Origin: Collinsella aerofaciens
GTDB lineage: Bacteria > Actinomycetota > Coriobacteriia > Coriobacteriales > Coriobacteriaceae
Length of the DNA: 14,673 nucleotides
Reading direction: 5' to 3'
NCBI RefSeq assembly: GCF_901212495.1
Contig: NZ_CAAKNY010000058.1
Location: 1 to 14,673 of the forward strand
The stretch's first letter is position 1. Every line of letters begins with the position of its first letter. A program made the translations under genes and the position numbers. The notes beneath the pieces are model-generated. The model had not been told where the DNA came from and did not search any database. It was given only the letters and a program-made list of their open reading frames with translations. Below, piece after piece: positions 6,282-14,652 of this stretch.

Positions 6282-6845
6282 ATGGGTCTGCTCGATTCGC
6301 TCAAGTCCACGCTCGCTTCGTCGGGCGAGGCGTCCGTTCCGCCCGCAGCAAGCTTCGCCACCCGCGAAGGCGTCATATACGCCCCCGTCAACGGCGTGCT
6401 CGTCAACCTGAATGAGGTTCCCGACGAGACCATTGCCTCGGGCATGCTTGGCCAGGGCTATGGCATCGAGCCCATCACCGACACCATTTACGCCCCCGCC
6501 AACGGCCGTATCGGCGCCACCACCGTCACCAACCACTCTATCGGCATGATTACCGAGGACGGCTTACGCGTGTTTATCCACGTCGGCCTGGGCACCGTGA
6601 AAATGAACGGTAAAGGCTTTGCTCGCTTTGTCGAGATGGGTGACACGGTCAAGGCCGGCCAGCCGCTCATCAGTTTCGACCGCGACGCTATCAGGGCCGC
6701 CGGCCACGAGGACATCGTGACCGTCATCGTCTCTGAGCTCGACCGCCTCAAGAGCATTGACCACGTCGGCGAGTCTGGCACGCTTATCGACGGCAATCCG
6801 CTCGTCAAGCTTGGCGATCCGCTGCTGGTTGCCAAGACCAAGTAG
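6282..6845 (+). CDS. crr: PTS glucose-type EIIA component
   Basis: The protein has 187 residues, against about 169 for E. coli EIIA-Glc. It accepts phosphate from HPr and passes it to a sugar-specific EIIB domain during phosphotransferase sugar uptake. The EIIA core is clear: IYAPVNGVLVNL, then NHSIGMITEDG with His85, and VFIHVGLGTVKMNGKGF with His100. These correspond to His75 and the phosphorylated His90 of the E. coli protein. The first 25 residues are a Ser/Ala-rich extension. A TTG four codons upstream is possible, but the ATG at 6282 has GGAGG 5 nt away. No EIIB, EIIC or HPr gene is adjacent, so it must serve transporters encoded elsewhere. Identical GAAACGTTTC palindromes flank the gene. 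Confidence 0.93.
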   Translation: MGLLDSLKSTLASSGEASVPPAASFATREGVIYAPVNGVLVNLNEVPDETIASGMLGQGYGIEPITDTIYAPANGRIGATTVTNHSIGMITEDGLRVFIHVGLGTVKMNGKGFARFVEMGDTVKAGQPLISFDRDAIRAAGHEDIVTVIVSELDRLKSIDHVGESGTLIDGNPLVKLGDPLLVAKTK

Positions 6846-6918
6846 CAGACCGCCGTCACATAACGGGTCAACCCCCTATGCATCTTTGCCGCATTTGTGT
6901 TGTTGTTTTTGCCTATGT

Positions 6919-6946
6919 TGAGGTTCTGAAACGTTTCTATATAGGC
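6919..6946 (+). promoter_or_regulatory. Promoter with LacI-type operator in its spacer, upstream of the acyltransferase
   Basis: A -35-like TTGAGG (6919-6924) and -10-like TATAGG (6941-6946) are 16 nt apart, and the perfect palindrome GAAACGTTTC (6929-6938) fills the spacer. A protein bound there would directly block RNA polymerase. The leader to the acyltransferase start would be about 125 nt. Confidence 0.5.
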
Positions 6947-7080
6947 AGCTGAGCATCAACGCAGGTGCGGCTTTTGCGTAGCGAAGCATCGCCCCGCGGC
7001 ATGTTGTTCAACCGCACGAACCCCCTTCCTTTGTCCGCGCAGAGCGCTAGACTGCTAGGTCGACATTGGAGGAAAGATCG

Positions 7081-9015
7081 ATGCAAAACACACCCACGGG
7101 CGCCGCATATGCCGCGCCTCAACGCAACCAACGCATCGTCGCGCTCGACGGGCTTCGCGCCCTCGCCATCGCCGGCGTCGTCCTATATCACCTTCGCCCC
7201 AGCCGCCTGATCGGCGGTTTTTTGGGCGTTACACTCTTCTTTACGCTGAGCGGCTATCTCGCCACCAAAAGCATTATGCGAGCCACGGCACGCGACGGAT
7301 TCTCGTACCCGCGCTATATCTGCCGCCGCATTGCACGCATGATGCCGCCGATCGTCGTGACCATCGCGCTTACCGCCTTCGCCACCTACATCGCGGCCCC
7401 GAGCCTACTCCCTAAGGTGCAGCAGGACGCCCTGCCATCGGCACTCTTTTTGAGCAACTGGTTCTACATCTTCCGCAACGTCTCGTATTTCGCCGCCGCG
7501 GGGCTCCCCTCGCCGCTCACGCACCTGTGGTTCTGCGCTGTCACTATGCAGTTCTATCTGGTATGGCCGGTCATCCTTATGGCGCTGTACAGCAAAACCA
7601 GGTCGCGCAACACTGCCATCGGCATTACGATCGCATTCGCGCTTGTATCGACGGCGGCCATGGTCCTCATGTTTAATCCCACCGCCGACACATCGCGCGT
7701 CTACTACGGAACCGACGCCCGTTCCGCCGAGCTTCTATGCGGAGCCTTAGCCGCCATCGCCGCGCCGCGTCTGCGCGAGATGCTGAGCGGTGATATCCAT
7801 ACCCCCGGCGCCAACAAGGGCATCTCAAAGGTCAACGCGATTTCTATCGCGTGGCTCATTGCCGTTATAGTCGGCGCACTCATGCTGACCGGAGAGAGCG
7901 CCTGGCTCTACCGTGGCGGCTTTTTGCTGTTTGCCCTCGTCACCGGGCTCCTCATCATCTGCGTGCAGAATACGGAGTGCATCGTGCGCCGCCTGCTGTC
8001 GGCCAAACCGCTCGTCTGGCTGGGCCAGCGCTCGTTCTCGGTCTATCTGATGCACTATCCCCTACTGCTTCTTATGAACCCCGCAACCCGCACTACCCGC
8101 ATCGCCTGGTGGGAGCAGGTATTACAGCTTGTACTGATCCTTGCGGTAGCCGAGGTTTTCTATCGCCTCGTCGAACGCCCTTGGTCCCACAAGCCGGCCC
8201 AACAGGACAGCACGGCAAGAAAGCACGGCCTCGCGCCCGCCATGGTGCTCCCCGCGTTTGGCGCCGCATGCGTCGCCGCACTTGCCTTCGCGCCGCTTGA
8301 CTGGGCAGGCATCGCCACCGCCCGCGCCGAGCAGCTCCGTCCCGAGCTTGCCCAGAACGCGACCTCGTCCCAGGACAACGGAGCCAGCATCAAGGGCGCC
8401 GAGCCCGCATCCGGTAAAGATTCCCAGCCCAGCGACACCGCATCCGATGACGCAACCAAGCAAAAACCCAAAGAGGGACCTATCGCCGAAAAGGTCCCCA
8501 AGAACTTGGACTGGAAGAGCTTTACCTACGACAAGGCAACCGGAACCTGTGACGCCCGCGTGCTCATGATCGGCGACTCGGTCACCGCGGGTGCCCAACC
8601 TGGCATTCAGGCGGTGCTTCCCAACGCGTACATCGATGGCGTGGTGAGCCGCCAGTTCTACACCTTCCAGGATGTCTATGCACAGGACAGTGCCAACTAC
8701 GATCCAAGCGTGGTCATCTGCGCGCTTGGCACCAACGGCCTCATCCGCGACCCCCAGCAGGTGCAGGACGTGATTAACGCCGTGGGCGGCAAGCCCATCT
8801 ACTTTGTAACTGTACGCGTACCGCTCGAGCTACAGGACCGCAATAACCAGACGATTCGTGACGTCTGCGCCCAAAACGACAACGCCGGCGTCATCGACTG
8901 GAACGGTGCCTCAGAGGGCCACAGCGAATACCTTGTCGACGACGGCACACACCTCACCCAGGCGGGAATCGACACCTACGCCACCCTCATACGTCAAGCC
9001 ATCTGCGGGCACTAG
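7081..9015 (+). CDS. Membrane O-acyltransferase with C-terminal SGNH domain (OatA-like)
   Basis: This 644-residue protein has the two-part layout of cell-wall or surface-polysaccharide O-acetyltransferases such as OatA. Residues 15 to about 370 are an acyltransferase-3 membrane domain, with LDGLRALAI (Arg26), LYHL (His37) and FFTLSGYL followed by about ten hydrophobic segments. A hydrophobic segment near 400 leads to a Ser/Ala/Lys-rich linker (about 425-475). From about 490 an SGNH hydrolase domain follows: GDSV with Ser500, GTN with Asn552, and DDGTHL with Asp621 and His624. It would move acyl groups across the membrane and attach them to an extracellular glycan. The ATG at 7081 has GGAGG 8 nt upstream. 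The acceptor (peptidoglycan or another polymer) is not shown by the sequence. Confidence 0.9.
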   Translation: MQNTPTGAAYAAPQRNQRIVALDGLRALAIAGVVLYHLRPSRLIGGFLGVTLFFTLSGYLATKSIMRATARDGFSYPRYICRRIARMMPPIVVTIALTAFATYIAAPSLLPKVQQDALPSALFLSNWFYIFRNVSYFAAAGLPSPLTHLWFCAVTMQFYLVWPVILMALYSKTRSRNTAIGITIAFALVSTAAMVLMFNPTADTSRVYYGTDARSAELLCGALAAIAAPRLREMLSGDIHTPGANKGISKVNAISIAWLIAVIVGALMLTGESAWLYRGGFLLFALVTGLLIICVQNTECIVRRLLSAKPLVWLGQRSFSVYLMHYPLLLLMNPATRTTRIAWWEQVLQLVLILAVAEVFYRLVERPWSHKPAQQDSTARKHGLAPAMVLPAFGAACVAALAFAPLDWAGIATARAEQLRPELAQNATSSQDNGASIKGAEPASGKDSQPSDTASDDATKQKPKEGPIAEKVPKNLDWKSFTYDKATGTCDARVLMIGDSVTAGAQPGIQAVLPNAYIDGVVSRQFYTFQDVYAQDSANYDPSVVICALGTNGLIRDPQQVQDVINAVGGKPIYFVTVRVPLELQDRNNQTIRDVCAQNDNAGVIDWNGASEGHSEYLVDDGTHLTQAGIDTYATLIRQAICGH

Positions 9016-9075
9016 GCAACGCAGAATCGGCGCTTGCGCGGTACCCACGTCACGCCCATACATCACACCTGACGT

Positions 9076-9104
9076 TTTGCTACGCCCCACTCGCGGGTTA
9101 GAAT
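9076..9104 (+). promoter_or_regulatory. Probable asnS promoter
   Basis: A -10 box TAGAAT (9099-9104) lies 17 nt downstream of TTTGCT (9076-9081), a weak -35. Transcription would begin near 9111, giving a leader of about 40 nt, too short for a T-box. Confidence 0.5.
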
Positions 9105-9150
9105 GGTTAACTGTTTGGAAATAATCCGTACAACCGTTATGGGAGGATAC

Positions 9151-10554
9151 GTGAACCGCACCAAAATCGCGCAGCTCTACGCCGATGCCGAGCCGCTCGG
9201 TGGCCAGACCGTCACCGTTGCCGGCTGGGTCAAGTCCGTCCGCGACATGAAGAACTTTGGCTTCGTTACGCTCAACGACGGCAGCTGCTTCCGCGACCTG
9301 CAGGTCGTCATGAACCGCGAGGCGCTCGACAACTACGACGAGATCGCCCATCAAAACGTCTCGGCCGCACTCATCTGCACCGGCACCGTCAAGCTGACCC
9401 CCGATGCGCCCCAACCCTTCGAGCTTTCCGCCACCTCCATCGAGGTCGAGGGCACGAGCGCCCCGGATTACCCGCTGCAGAAGAAGCGCGCAACCGTCGA
9501 GTTCCTGCGCACCCAGCAGCACCTGCGCCCGCGCACCAACCTGTTCCGCGCCGTGTTCCGCATCCGCTCTGTCGCGGCTGCCGCTATCCACCGCTTCTTC
9601 CAGGAGCAGGGCTTTGTCTACGTCAACACCCCCATCATCACCACGAGTGACTGCGAGGGCGCCGGCGAGATGTTCCGCGTGACCACGCTCGACCCCAAAA
9701 ACCCGCCCCTCACCGAGGCCGGCGAGGTCGACTGGAGTCAGGACTTCTTTGGCAAACATGCGAGCCTCACCGTTTCCGGCCAGCTCAATGCCGAAAACTT
9801 TGCCATGGCCTTTGGCGACGTGTACACCTTTGGCCCCACCTTCCGCGCCGAAAACTCCAACACCACGCGCCATGCCGCCGAGTTTTGGATGATCGAGCCC
9901 GAAATGGCCTTCGCCGACCTCAACGACTACATGGACAACGCTGAGGCCATGCTCAAGTACGTCCTTAAGGACGTCATGGCCACCTGCCCCGACGAGCTCA
10001 ATATGCTCAACAAGTTTGTAGACAAGGGCCTGCTCGAGCGCCTGGACCATGTCGCCAACTCCGACTTTGCCCGCGTCACCTATACCGAGGCCGTCGAGAT
10101 CCTGGAGCAGGCAGTTGCTGCGGGCCACCAGTTTGATTACCCCGTCAGCTGGGGCATCGACCTGCAAACCGAGCACGAGCGCTTCCTGACCGAGGAACAC
10201 TTTAAGCGCCCGACCTTCGTAACCGACTATCCGGCAGAGATCAAGGCCTTCTACATGCGCATGAACGACGACGGCAAGACCGTCGCCGCCGCCGACTGCC
10301 TGGTGCCGGGCATCGGCGAGATCATCGGTGGCTCCCAGCGCGAGGAGCGCCTGGACCTGCTCGAGGGTCGCATTAAGGATCTGGGCATGGCACCCGAGCA
10401 GTACAAGTACTATCTGGACTTGCGCCGCTATGGTTCCTGCAAGCACGCCGGCTACGGTTTGGGCTTCGAGCGCCTGGTCATGTATCTGACCGGTGTTGGC
10501 AACATCCGCGACGTCCTGCCGCACCCTCGTACCGTGGGTAACGCCGACTTCTAA
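9151..10554 (+). CDS. asnS: Asparaginyl-tRNA synthetase
   Basis: The 467-residue enzyme attaches asparagine to tRNA-Asn in the cytoplasm; E. coli AsnS has 466 residues. The N-terminal OB-fold anticodon-binding domain is seen in [21 protein letters not shown]. The class II catalytic core follows, with motif 2 [11 protein letters not shown] from residue 231 and motif 3 GLGFERL (436-442). The sequence [16 protein letters not shown] is characteristic of AsnRS rather than AspRS. The start is taken as GTG at 9151, with GGGAGG 4 nt upstream. An ATG at 9139 and one at 9103 are in frame, but the latter overlaps the promoter -10 box. A strong terminator follows, so this is probably a single-gene unit. 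Confidence 0.97.
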   Translation: MNRTKIAQLYADAEPLGGQTVTVAGWVKSVRDMKNFGFVTLNDGSCFRDLQVVMNREALDNYDEIAHQNVSAALICTGTVKLTPDAPQPFELSATSIEVEGTSAPDYPLQKKRATVEFLRTQQHLRPRTNLFRAVFRIRSVAAAAIHRFFQEQGFVYVNTPIITTSDCEGAGEMFRVTTLDPKNPPLTEAGEVDWSQDFFGKHASLTVSGQLNAENFAMAFGDVYTFGPTFRAENSNTTRHAAEFWMIEPEMAFADLNDYMDNAEAMLKYVLKDVMATCPDELNMLNKFVDKGLLERLDHVANSDFARVTYTEAVEILEQAVAAGHQFDYPVSWGIDLQTEHERFLTEEHFKRPTFVTDYPAEIKAFYMRMNDDGKTVAAADCLVPGIGEIIGGSQREERLDLLEGRIKDLGMAPEQYKYYLDLRRYGSCKHAGYGLGFERLVMYLTGVGNIRDVLPHPRTVGNADF

Positions 10555-10593
10555 TCGCCATAACGCCACAAAACGCATCATATCGCATGATAT

Positions 10594-10627
10594 AAGCGCC
10601 TCTCGGCAAGCCGAGAGGCGCTTTTTT
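10594..10627 (+). terminator. Rho-independent terminator of asnS
   Basis: GCGCCTCTCGG (10596-10606) pairs perfectly with CCGAGAGGCGC (10611-10621) around a CAAG loop and runs into six T residues. It lies 39 nt beyond the asnS stop codon. This is a textbook intrinsic terminator. Confidence 0.95.
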
Positions 10628-10803
10628 CAACAGCATCCGTCAAGCTTTTGGCAAGGTTTTGGTCAGTTAGGCAGGGCTGTTGAAAACTCGACCTGCCGTT
10701 TGCCGACGGCTACCGACCGCCCAAAGCGCCGAGCGCCCCCGGGAAAGCCCCGCGTCCTAGGCTCCATACCGTCGCCACCCAAAACGGAAAGGACGTGGGC
10801 ACT

Positions 10804-11592
10804 ATGACCGAAGCCGTTGTTGAAAACTACGAGACCACAACCAGGGGCTCCGCCTCGATGGCAGCCTATCGCGCCGTACGCATCCTGCAGCTCTTGAGCG
10901 AGAACACCGGCGAGGACAAGGCGCTGCTTTCCGACGAGCTGGTCGAGCTCCTCGCCCATCCCGACGACCCCGCCCGCATGCCCATCTCGGCGGCACGCCG
11001 CAGCATCTACACCTCGATATCCGCACTTCGTCACGCCGGATACGAAATCGACTATAAACGCGGCGTGGGCTATCGGCTCCTCACCCGCCCGCTTGCTGAC
11101 GAGGAGATCATACGGCTCCACGGCATGGTCATGCGCAACCGGTCGACGCCCATAGCCATTCGAAAGAGCATGGCGCAGCACCTGGTCGCCATGGCGAGCG
11201 CCGATGTTCGCGGCTATCTCGATATGCCCGAAACGGCACCGTCCGCCAACGACGCGCCCGTCAAGACAACGCGTCCGCACGCCAAGCGCATCGACACGTG
11301 CGAGCTCGTCGAACAGGCTATCGACCATGGGACAACTGTCAGCTTTGATATCTCAAACGTCCTGACCCGAGGCAAAACCGAGGTGGTGCGGATGACGGTC
11401 CGGCCCTTTGCCATCAGGCAGCGCGACGGCGTCTCGTATCTGCTGGGAACGGTCTACGACACCCGAGGCGTCGACGACACCCTGCGCACCGTTGAGGTCA
11501 GCCGCATGAGAAACGTCAGCACGCGCTTGCTCGATGGCAAGAAACTCTTTGCCGCGCTAGACGAAGAAGACAGCCCCGCGCCCGCAGCATAA
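10804..11592 (+). CDS. WYL-domain transcriptional regulator
   Basis: The 262-residue protein has an N-terminal winged helix-turn-helix domain (about 20-95), with RRSIYTSISALRHAGYEI as recognition helix region and RGVGYRLL as wing. A variable linker follows, then a WYL ligand-sensing domain (about 165-245: VSFDISN, VRPFAIRQRDGVSYLLGTVYD, EVSRMRN). The name-giving W-Y-L triad is S-Y-L here (211-213). Such proteins are usually repressors or activators responding to a small molecule or nucleic acid. The ATG at 10804 has GGAAAGG about 11 nt upstream; a GTG at 10795 is too close to it. The gene lies between the asnS terminator and the ABC importer, about 160 nt upstream of the latter in the same direction. 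Its target cannot be deduced. Confidence 0.88.
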   Translation: MTEAVVENYETTTRGSASMAAYRAVRILQLLSENTGEDKALLSDELVELLAHPDDPARMPISAARRSIYTSISALRHAGYEIDYKRGVGYRLLTRPLADEEIIRLHGMVMRNRSTPIAIRKSMAQHLVAMASADVRGYLDMPETAPSANDAPVKTTRPHAKRIDTCELVEQAIDHGTTVSFDISNVLTRGKTEVVRMTVRPFAIRQRDGVSYLLGTVYDTRGVDDTLRTVEVSRMRNVSTRLLDGKKLFAALDEEDSPAPAA

Positions 11593-11659
11593 GCCCCGTT
11601 ACCGTCCGTCGTTCCTCAGCACCGCCCATCCGGTTCAGTATTAAAAACACGCCAGGATG

Positions 11660-11690
11660 TTGTAAAAATGGGCATCGGCGTTACTATAGT
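11660..11690 (+). promoter_or_regulatory. Probable promoter of the ABC importer
   Basis: TTGTAA (11660-11665) as -35 is followed by TACTATAGT (11682-11690), which offers -10 boxes at spacings of 16 (TACTAT) or 19 (TATAGT). Transcription would start near 11695, just before or within the inverted repeat TGCACT/AGTGCA. Confidence 0.5.
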
Positions 11691-11696
11691 CCCACT

Positions 11697-11715
11697 TGCA
11701 CTTTTTCCTAGTGCA
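11697..11715. promoter_or_regulatory. Inverted repeat at the ABC importer transcription start
   Basis: TGCACT (11697-11702) and AGTGCA (11710-11715) are perfect inverted repeats separated by TTTTCCT. They overlap the predicted transcription start, a common repressor position. They could instead form a weak RNA hairpin. Confidence 0.35.
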
Positions 11716-11750
11716 GTATTTCCAGCCATTTTTATACTGGGGGTAATGAT

Positions 11751-12731
11751 ATGAAGGACATCACCATCAGCCGCAGGAGCCTTCTTGTCTCCGCCGGCCT
11801 GCTCGCGCTCGCTCCGCTCGCCGGATGCGGCGGCAACTCTGGTTCCGGCTCCGCTGCCGCCGGTTCCGACTACACCATCGGCGTTCTGCAGCTCACCGAG
11901 CACTCCGCGCTCGATGCCGCCAACGACGGCTTCGTCAAGGCCATCAAGAAGAGCGGTCTCAAGGTCAAGATCGACCAGAAGAACGCCCAGAACGACCAGT
12001 CCACGTGTAAGTCCATTGCCGACAAGTTCGTAGGCGACGGCGTCGACCTGATCTATGCCATCGCTACGCCCGCCGCGCAGGCGGCCGCCGGCGCCACCGC
12101 TGCTATCCCCATCGTTGGCTGCGCCATCACCGACTACGCCGCTTCCGGCCTGGTCCAGGACAACGACAAGCCCGGCACCAACGTCACGGGCGCTTCCGAC
12201 CTCACCCCGGTCGCCGAGCAGCTCGAGATGATGCAGAAGGTCCTGCCCGACGTTAAGAAGGTCGGCCTGCTCTACTGCACCGCCGAGTCCAACTCCGACG
12301 TCCAGATCAAGGCCGCCAAGAAAGAGCTCGACAAGCTGGGCCTCAAGTACACTGATTTCACCGTCTCGAGCTCCAACGAGATTCAGTCCGTCGTCGAGTC
12401 TGCCGTGGGCAAGGTCGACGCGCTGTACTCCCCCACCGACAACACCATTGCCGCGGGTGCCTCGCAGGTCGGCCAGATCTGCAAGGAGAACAAGCTCCCC
12501 TTCGTGACTGGCGAGGAGGGCATGTGCAAGGCCGGCGGTCTGTTCACCCTCTCCATCAACTACGAGGACCTGGGCTACGCCGCGGGCGAGATGGCCGTCA
12601 AGATCTTAAAGGGCGAGGCCAAGCCCGAGGACATGCCTATCAAACACCTCTCGAGCAAGGACCTGGTCGTCGTCAAGAACGACGAGATGGCCGAGGCCCT
12701 GGGCATCGACCTCTCCGCTCTGGACGCGTAG
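11751..12731 (+). CDS. ABC importer substrate-binding lipoprotein (COG2984, TrpX-like)
   Basis: The 326-residue protein starts with a signal ending in a lipobox, LAGC, with Cys26 as the lipid anchor. It is preceded by twin arginines (SRRSLL, 7-12), suggesting Tat export. A Gly/Ser linker follows, then a two-lobed periplasmic-binding-protein-1-like fold (YTIGVLQLTEHSALDAANDGF, ATPAAQAAAGAT, KKVGLLYCTAESNSD, ALYSPTDNTI, INYEDLGYAAGEMAVKIL). This is the ABC_sub_bind family that includes TrpX, the tryptophan-binding protein of streptococci. The start ATG has GGGGG 7 nt upstream. The matching permease and ATPase genes lie downstream. The ligand could be an aromatic amino acid or another small molecule; the sequence does not decide. 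Confidence 0.9.
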   Translation: MKDITISRRSLLVSAGLLALAPLAGCGGNSGSGSAAAGSDYTIGVLQLTEHSALDAANDGFVKAIKKSGLKVKIDQKNAQNDQSTCKSIADKFVGDGVDLIYAIATPAAQAAAGATAAIPIVGCAITDYAASGLVQDNDKPGTNVTGASDLTPVAEQLEMMQKVLPDVKKVGLLYCTAESNSDVQIKAAKKELDKLGLKYTDFTVSSSNEIQSVVESAVGKVDALYSPTDNTIAAGASQVGQICKENKLPFVTGEEGMCKAGGLFTLSINYEDLGYAAGEMAVKILKGEAKPEDMPIKHLSSKDLVVVKNDEMAEALGIDLSALDA

Positions 12732-12802
12732 CGTCATGCGTGGCAATGCATCTAGAGCCCGTGCTCGTGCCATAGCCGCGTTATTCAATATCTGAGCCAC
12801 AG

Positions 12803-12831
12803 GGGCGGACGCTGTAGATCGGCGTCCGCCC
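12803..12831 (+). terminator. Strong hairpin between binding-protein and permease genes
   Basis: GGGCGGACGC (12803-12812) pairs perfectly with GCGTCCGCCC (12822-12831) around a 9-nt loop. The tail TGCTTGTTT is only partly T-rich. It sits 72 nt after the lipoprotein stop codon and about 100 nt before the permease start. It probably acts as a leaky terminator or as a 3' stabiliser of the lipoprotein mRNA. Confidence 0.55.
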
Positions 12832-12935
12832 TGCTTGTTTCAGGTAAAACAAAACGTCTGTCCGCAACTCTTTTATGCAGCGTTACCGCTATTATGGAAA
12901 ATCACGTGTCCACCCTATCCTAGGAGGTATGAAGC

Positions 12936-13859
12936 ATGCTCATTGCATTGCAGGGCGCCGTTTCGCAGGGCGTCCTCTGGGGCATCATGGTGCTCGGCGT
13001 GTTTATCACGTTCCGCCTGCTCGACATCCCCGATATGACCTGCGACGGCAGCTTTGCCCTCGGCGGCTGTGTTTGCGCCGTGCTCATCGTCAACAATAAC
13101 GTCGACCCACTGCTCGCCGTACTGGCCGGCATGTGCGCCGGTGCCATCGCCGGCGCCGTCACGGGCATTCTGACCACCGTCTTTGAGATTCCCGCGATTC
13201 TCGCCGGAATCCTTACGCAGATCAGCCTGTGGTCCATCAACCTGCGCATCATGGGCAAGTCCAACACACCCATCCTTGCCAAGGGCACCGTGTTCTCGGC
13301 CGTCAGCAATATGACCGGTCTGCCGCAGTCCACCGTTGCCATCATCCTGGGCATCGTGTTGGCCGTGGCCATCGTCGCCATCCTGTACTGGTTCTTTGGC
13401 ACCGAGATCGGCTCGGCGCTGCGTGCCACCGGCAACAACGAGTACATGATCCGTGCCCTGGGCGTTAACACCAACACTACCAAGATGATCGCCCTCGTGC
13501 TCTCCAACGCCCTCATCGGCCTTTCGGGTGCGCTTATCTGCCAGAGCCAAAAGTATGCCGACATTGGCATGGGCACCGGCGCCATCGTTATCGGCCTTGC
13601 CGCCATCGTCATCGGCGAGGTGCTCGGTCGCCTGCTGCCCGGCGGACTCACGCAGTTTAGCGTCCGTCTTGCTTCCGCCGTCTTTGGCTCCGTGGTGTAC
13701 TTCCTCATCCGCGCCATCGTGCTGCAGCTGGGCATGGACGCCAACGACATGAAGCTGCTATCTGCCGTGATCGTTGCCGTGGCCCTGTGCGTACCTGTGG
13801 TTTGGGAGCGTTACAAGCTCCGCAGCTCCTACACGAGGGGAGATGAGGCAGATGCTTAA
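12936..13859 (+). CDS. ABC importer permease (COG4120, TrpY-like)
   Basis: The 307-residue membrane protein has about eight or nine hydrophobic segments and belongs to the branched-chain-amino-acid/sugar permease superfamily. Family marks are FRLLDIPDMTCDGSFALGG near the N-terminus, IPAILAGILTQISLWSINLRIMG (about 88-110), and GSALRATGNNEYMIRALGVN, the cytoplasmic loop that contacts the ATPase. It forms the channel of the importer fed by the upstream lipoprotein. AGGAGG lies 8 nt before the ATG. The 3' end overlaps the ATPase start by 8 nt, so the two are translationally coupled. The 204-nt gap to the lipoprotein gene contains a strong hairpin and perhaps a weak promoter. Family assignment is firm; the substrate is unknown. 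Confidence 0.93.
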   Translation: MLIALQGAVSQGVLWGIMVLGVFITFRLLDIPDMTCDGSFALGGCVCAVLIVNNNVDPLLAVLAGMCAGAIAGAVTGILTTVFEIPAILAGILTQISLWSINLRIMGKSNTPILAKGTVFSAVSNMTGLPQSTVAIILGIVLAVAIVAILYWFFGTEIGSALRATGNNEYMIRALGVNTNTTKMIALVLSNALIGLSGALICQSQKYADIGMGTGAIVIGLAAIVIGEVLGRLLPGGLTQFSVRLASAVFGSVVYFLIRAIVLQLGMDANDMKLLSAVIVAVALCVPVVWERYKLRSSYTRGDEADA

Positions 13860-14646
13860 GCTCTCGCACGTCAAAAAAACCTTTAATAAGGGCACCGTCA
13901 CCGAGAAGCGCGCACTCACCGGCGTCGACCTCACCCTTAACGACGGCGACTTTGTGACCGTGATCGGCGGCAACGGCGCCGGCAAGTCCACGCTGCTCAA
14001 CATGATTGCCGGCGTGTATCCGCTCGATTCGGGCGTTATTGAGCTCGACGGCAACGATATCTCGCGTCTGAGCGAGTCGCAGCGCGCCAAGTACCTGGGC
14101 CGTGTGTTCCAGGACCCCATGCGCGGCACAGCAGCCGACATGCAGATTGCCGAGAACCTAGCCCTCGCCAAGCGTCGCGGTCAGCGTCGCGGTCTTTCGT
14201 GGGGCGTCACCAAGGCCGAGAAGGACGAATACGTTGAGCTGCTCAAGCGCTTGGACCTCGGTCTGGACACGCGCCTCAACGCCAAGGTCGGCCTGCTCTC
14301 GGGCGGCCAGCGCCAGGCACTCACCCTGCTGATGGCCACGCTCACCAAGCCACGCCTGCTGCTGCTCGACGAGCACACCGCGGCCCTCGACCCCAAGACG
14401 GCATCGAAGGTGCTCAACCTGACCGAGGAGATCGTCGACGAGAACCACCTGACCACCCTCATGGTCACGCACAACATGAACGACGCCATCCGTTTGGGCA
14501 ATCGCCTGATCATGATGCACGAAGGCCACGTAATCTACGACGTAGCAGGCGACGAGAAGAAGTCGCTCACCGTGGCCGACCTGCTGCAGAAGTTCGAGGA
14601 GGTCTCGGGCGGAGAGCTCGCCAACGACCGCATGCTGCTAAGCTAA
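13852..14646 (+). CDS. ABC importer ATP-binding protein (COG1101, TrpZ-like)
   Basis: The 264-residue ATPase powers the importer formed with the two preceding genes. It has all required motifs: Walker A GGNGAGKST (39-47), Q-loop Gln87 in FQDPM, signature LSGGQ (149-153), Walker B LLLLDE with Asp173 and Glu174, and H-loop His197 in VTHNM. The sequence DEHTAALDP is typical of this ABC subfamily. Three starts are possible in frame. The ATG at 13852 is preferred because a GAGGGGAG ribosome site lies at a normal distance, and the protein then begins at the first strand of the fold. The ATG at 13843 lies almost on top of that site. The gene ends 27 nt before the window edge. Confidence 0.95.
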   Translation: MLKLSHVKKTFNKGTVTEKRALTGVDLTLNDGDFVTVIGGNGAGKSTLLNMIAGVYPLDSGVIELDGNDISRLSESQRAKYLGRVFQDPMRGTAADMQIAENLALAKRRGQRRGLSWGVTKAEKDEYVELLKRLDLGLDTRLNAKVGLLSGGQRQALTLLMATLTKPRLLLLDEHTAALDPKTASKVLNLTEEIVDENHLTTLMVTHNMNDAIRLGNRLIMMHEGHVIYDVAGDEKKSLTVADLLQKFEEVSGGELANDRMLLS

Positions 14647-14652
14647 ACCTAC

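Noticed and set aside
6846..7080. Terminator between crr and the acyltransferase gene
   Set aside because: A T-rich stretch is present near 6900-6912 but no stable hairpin precedes it, so I do not call one.
9105..9150. T-box or other amino-acid-responsive leader before asnS
   Set aside because: The leader is only about 40 nt, with no specifier stem, T-box sequence or terminator hairpin.
8911..10581. Long open frame of 556 codons on the minus strand opposite asnS
   Set aside because: It lies entirely opposite a certain gene, asnS, and the end of the acyltransferase. It arises from GC-rich codon usage and has no ribosome site or recognisable protein character.
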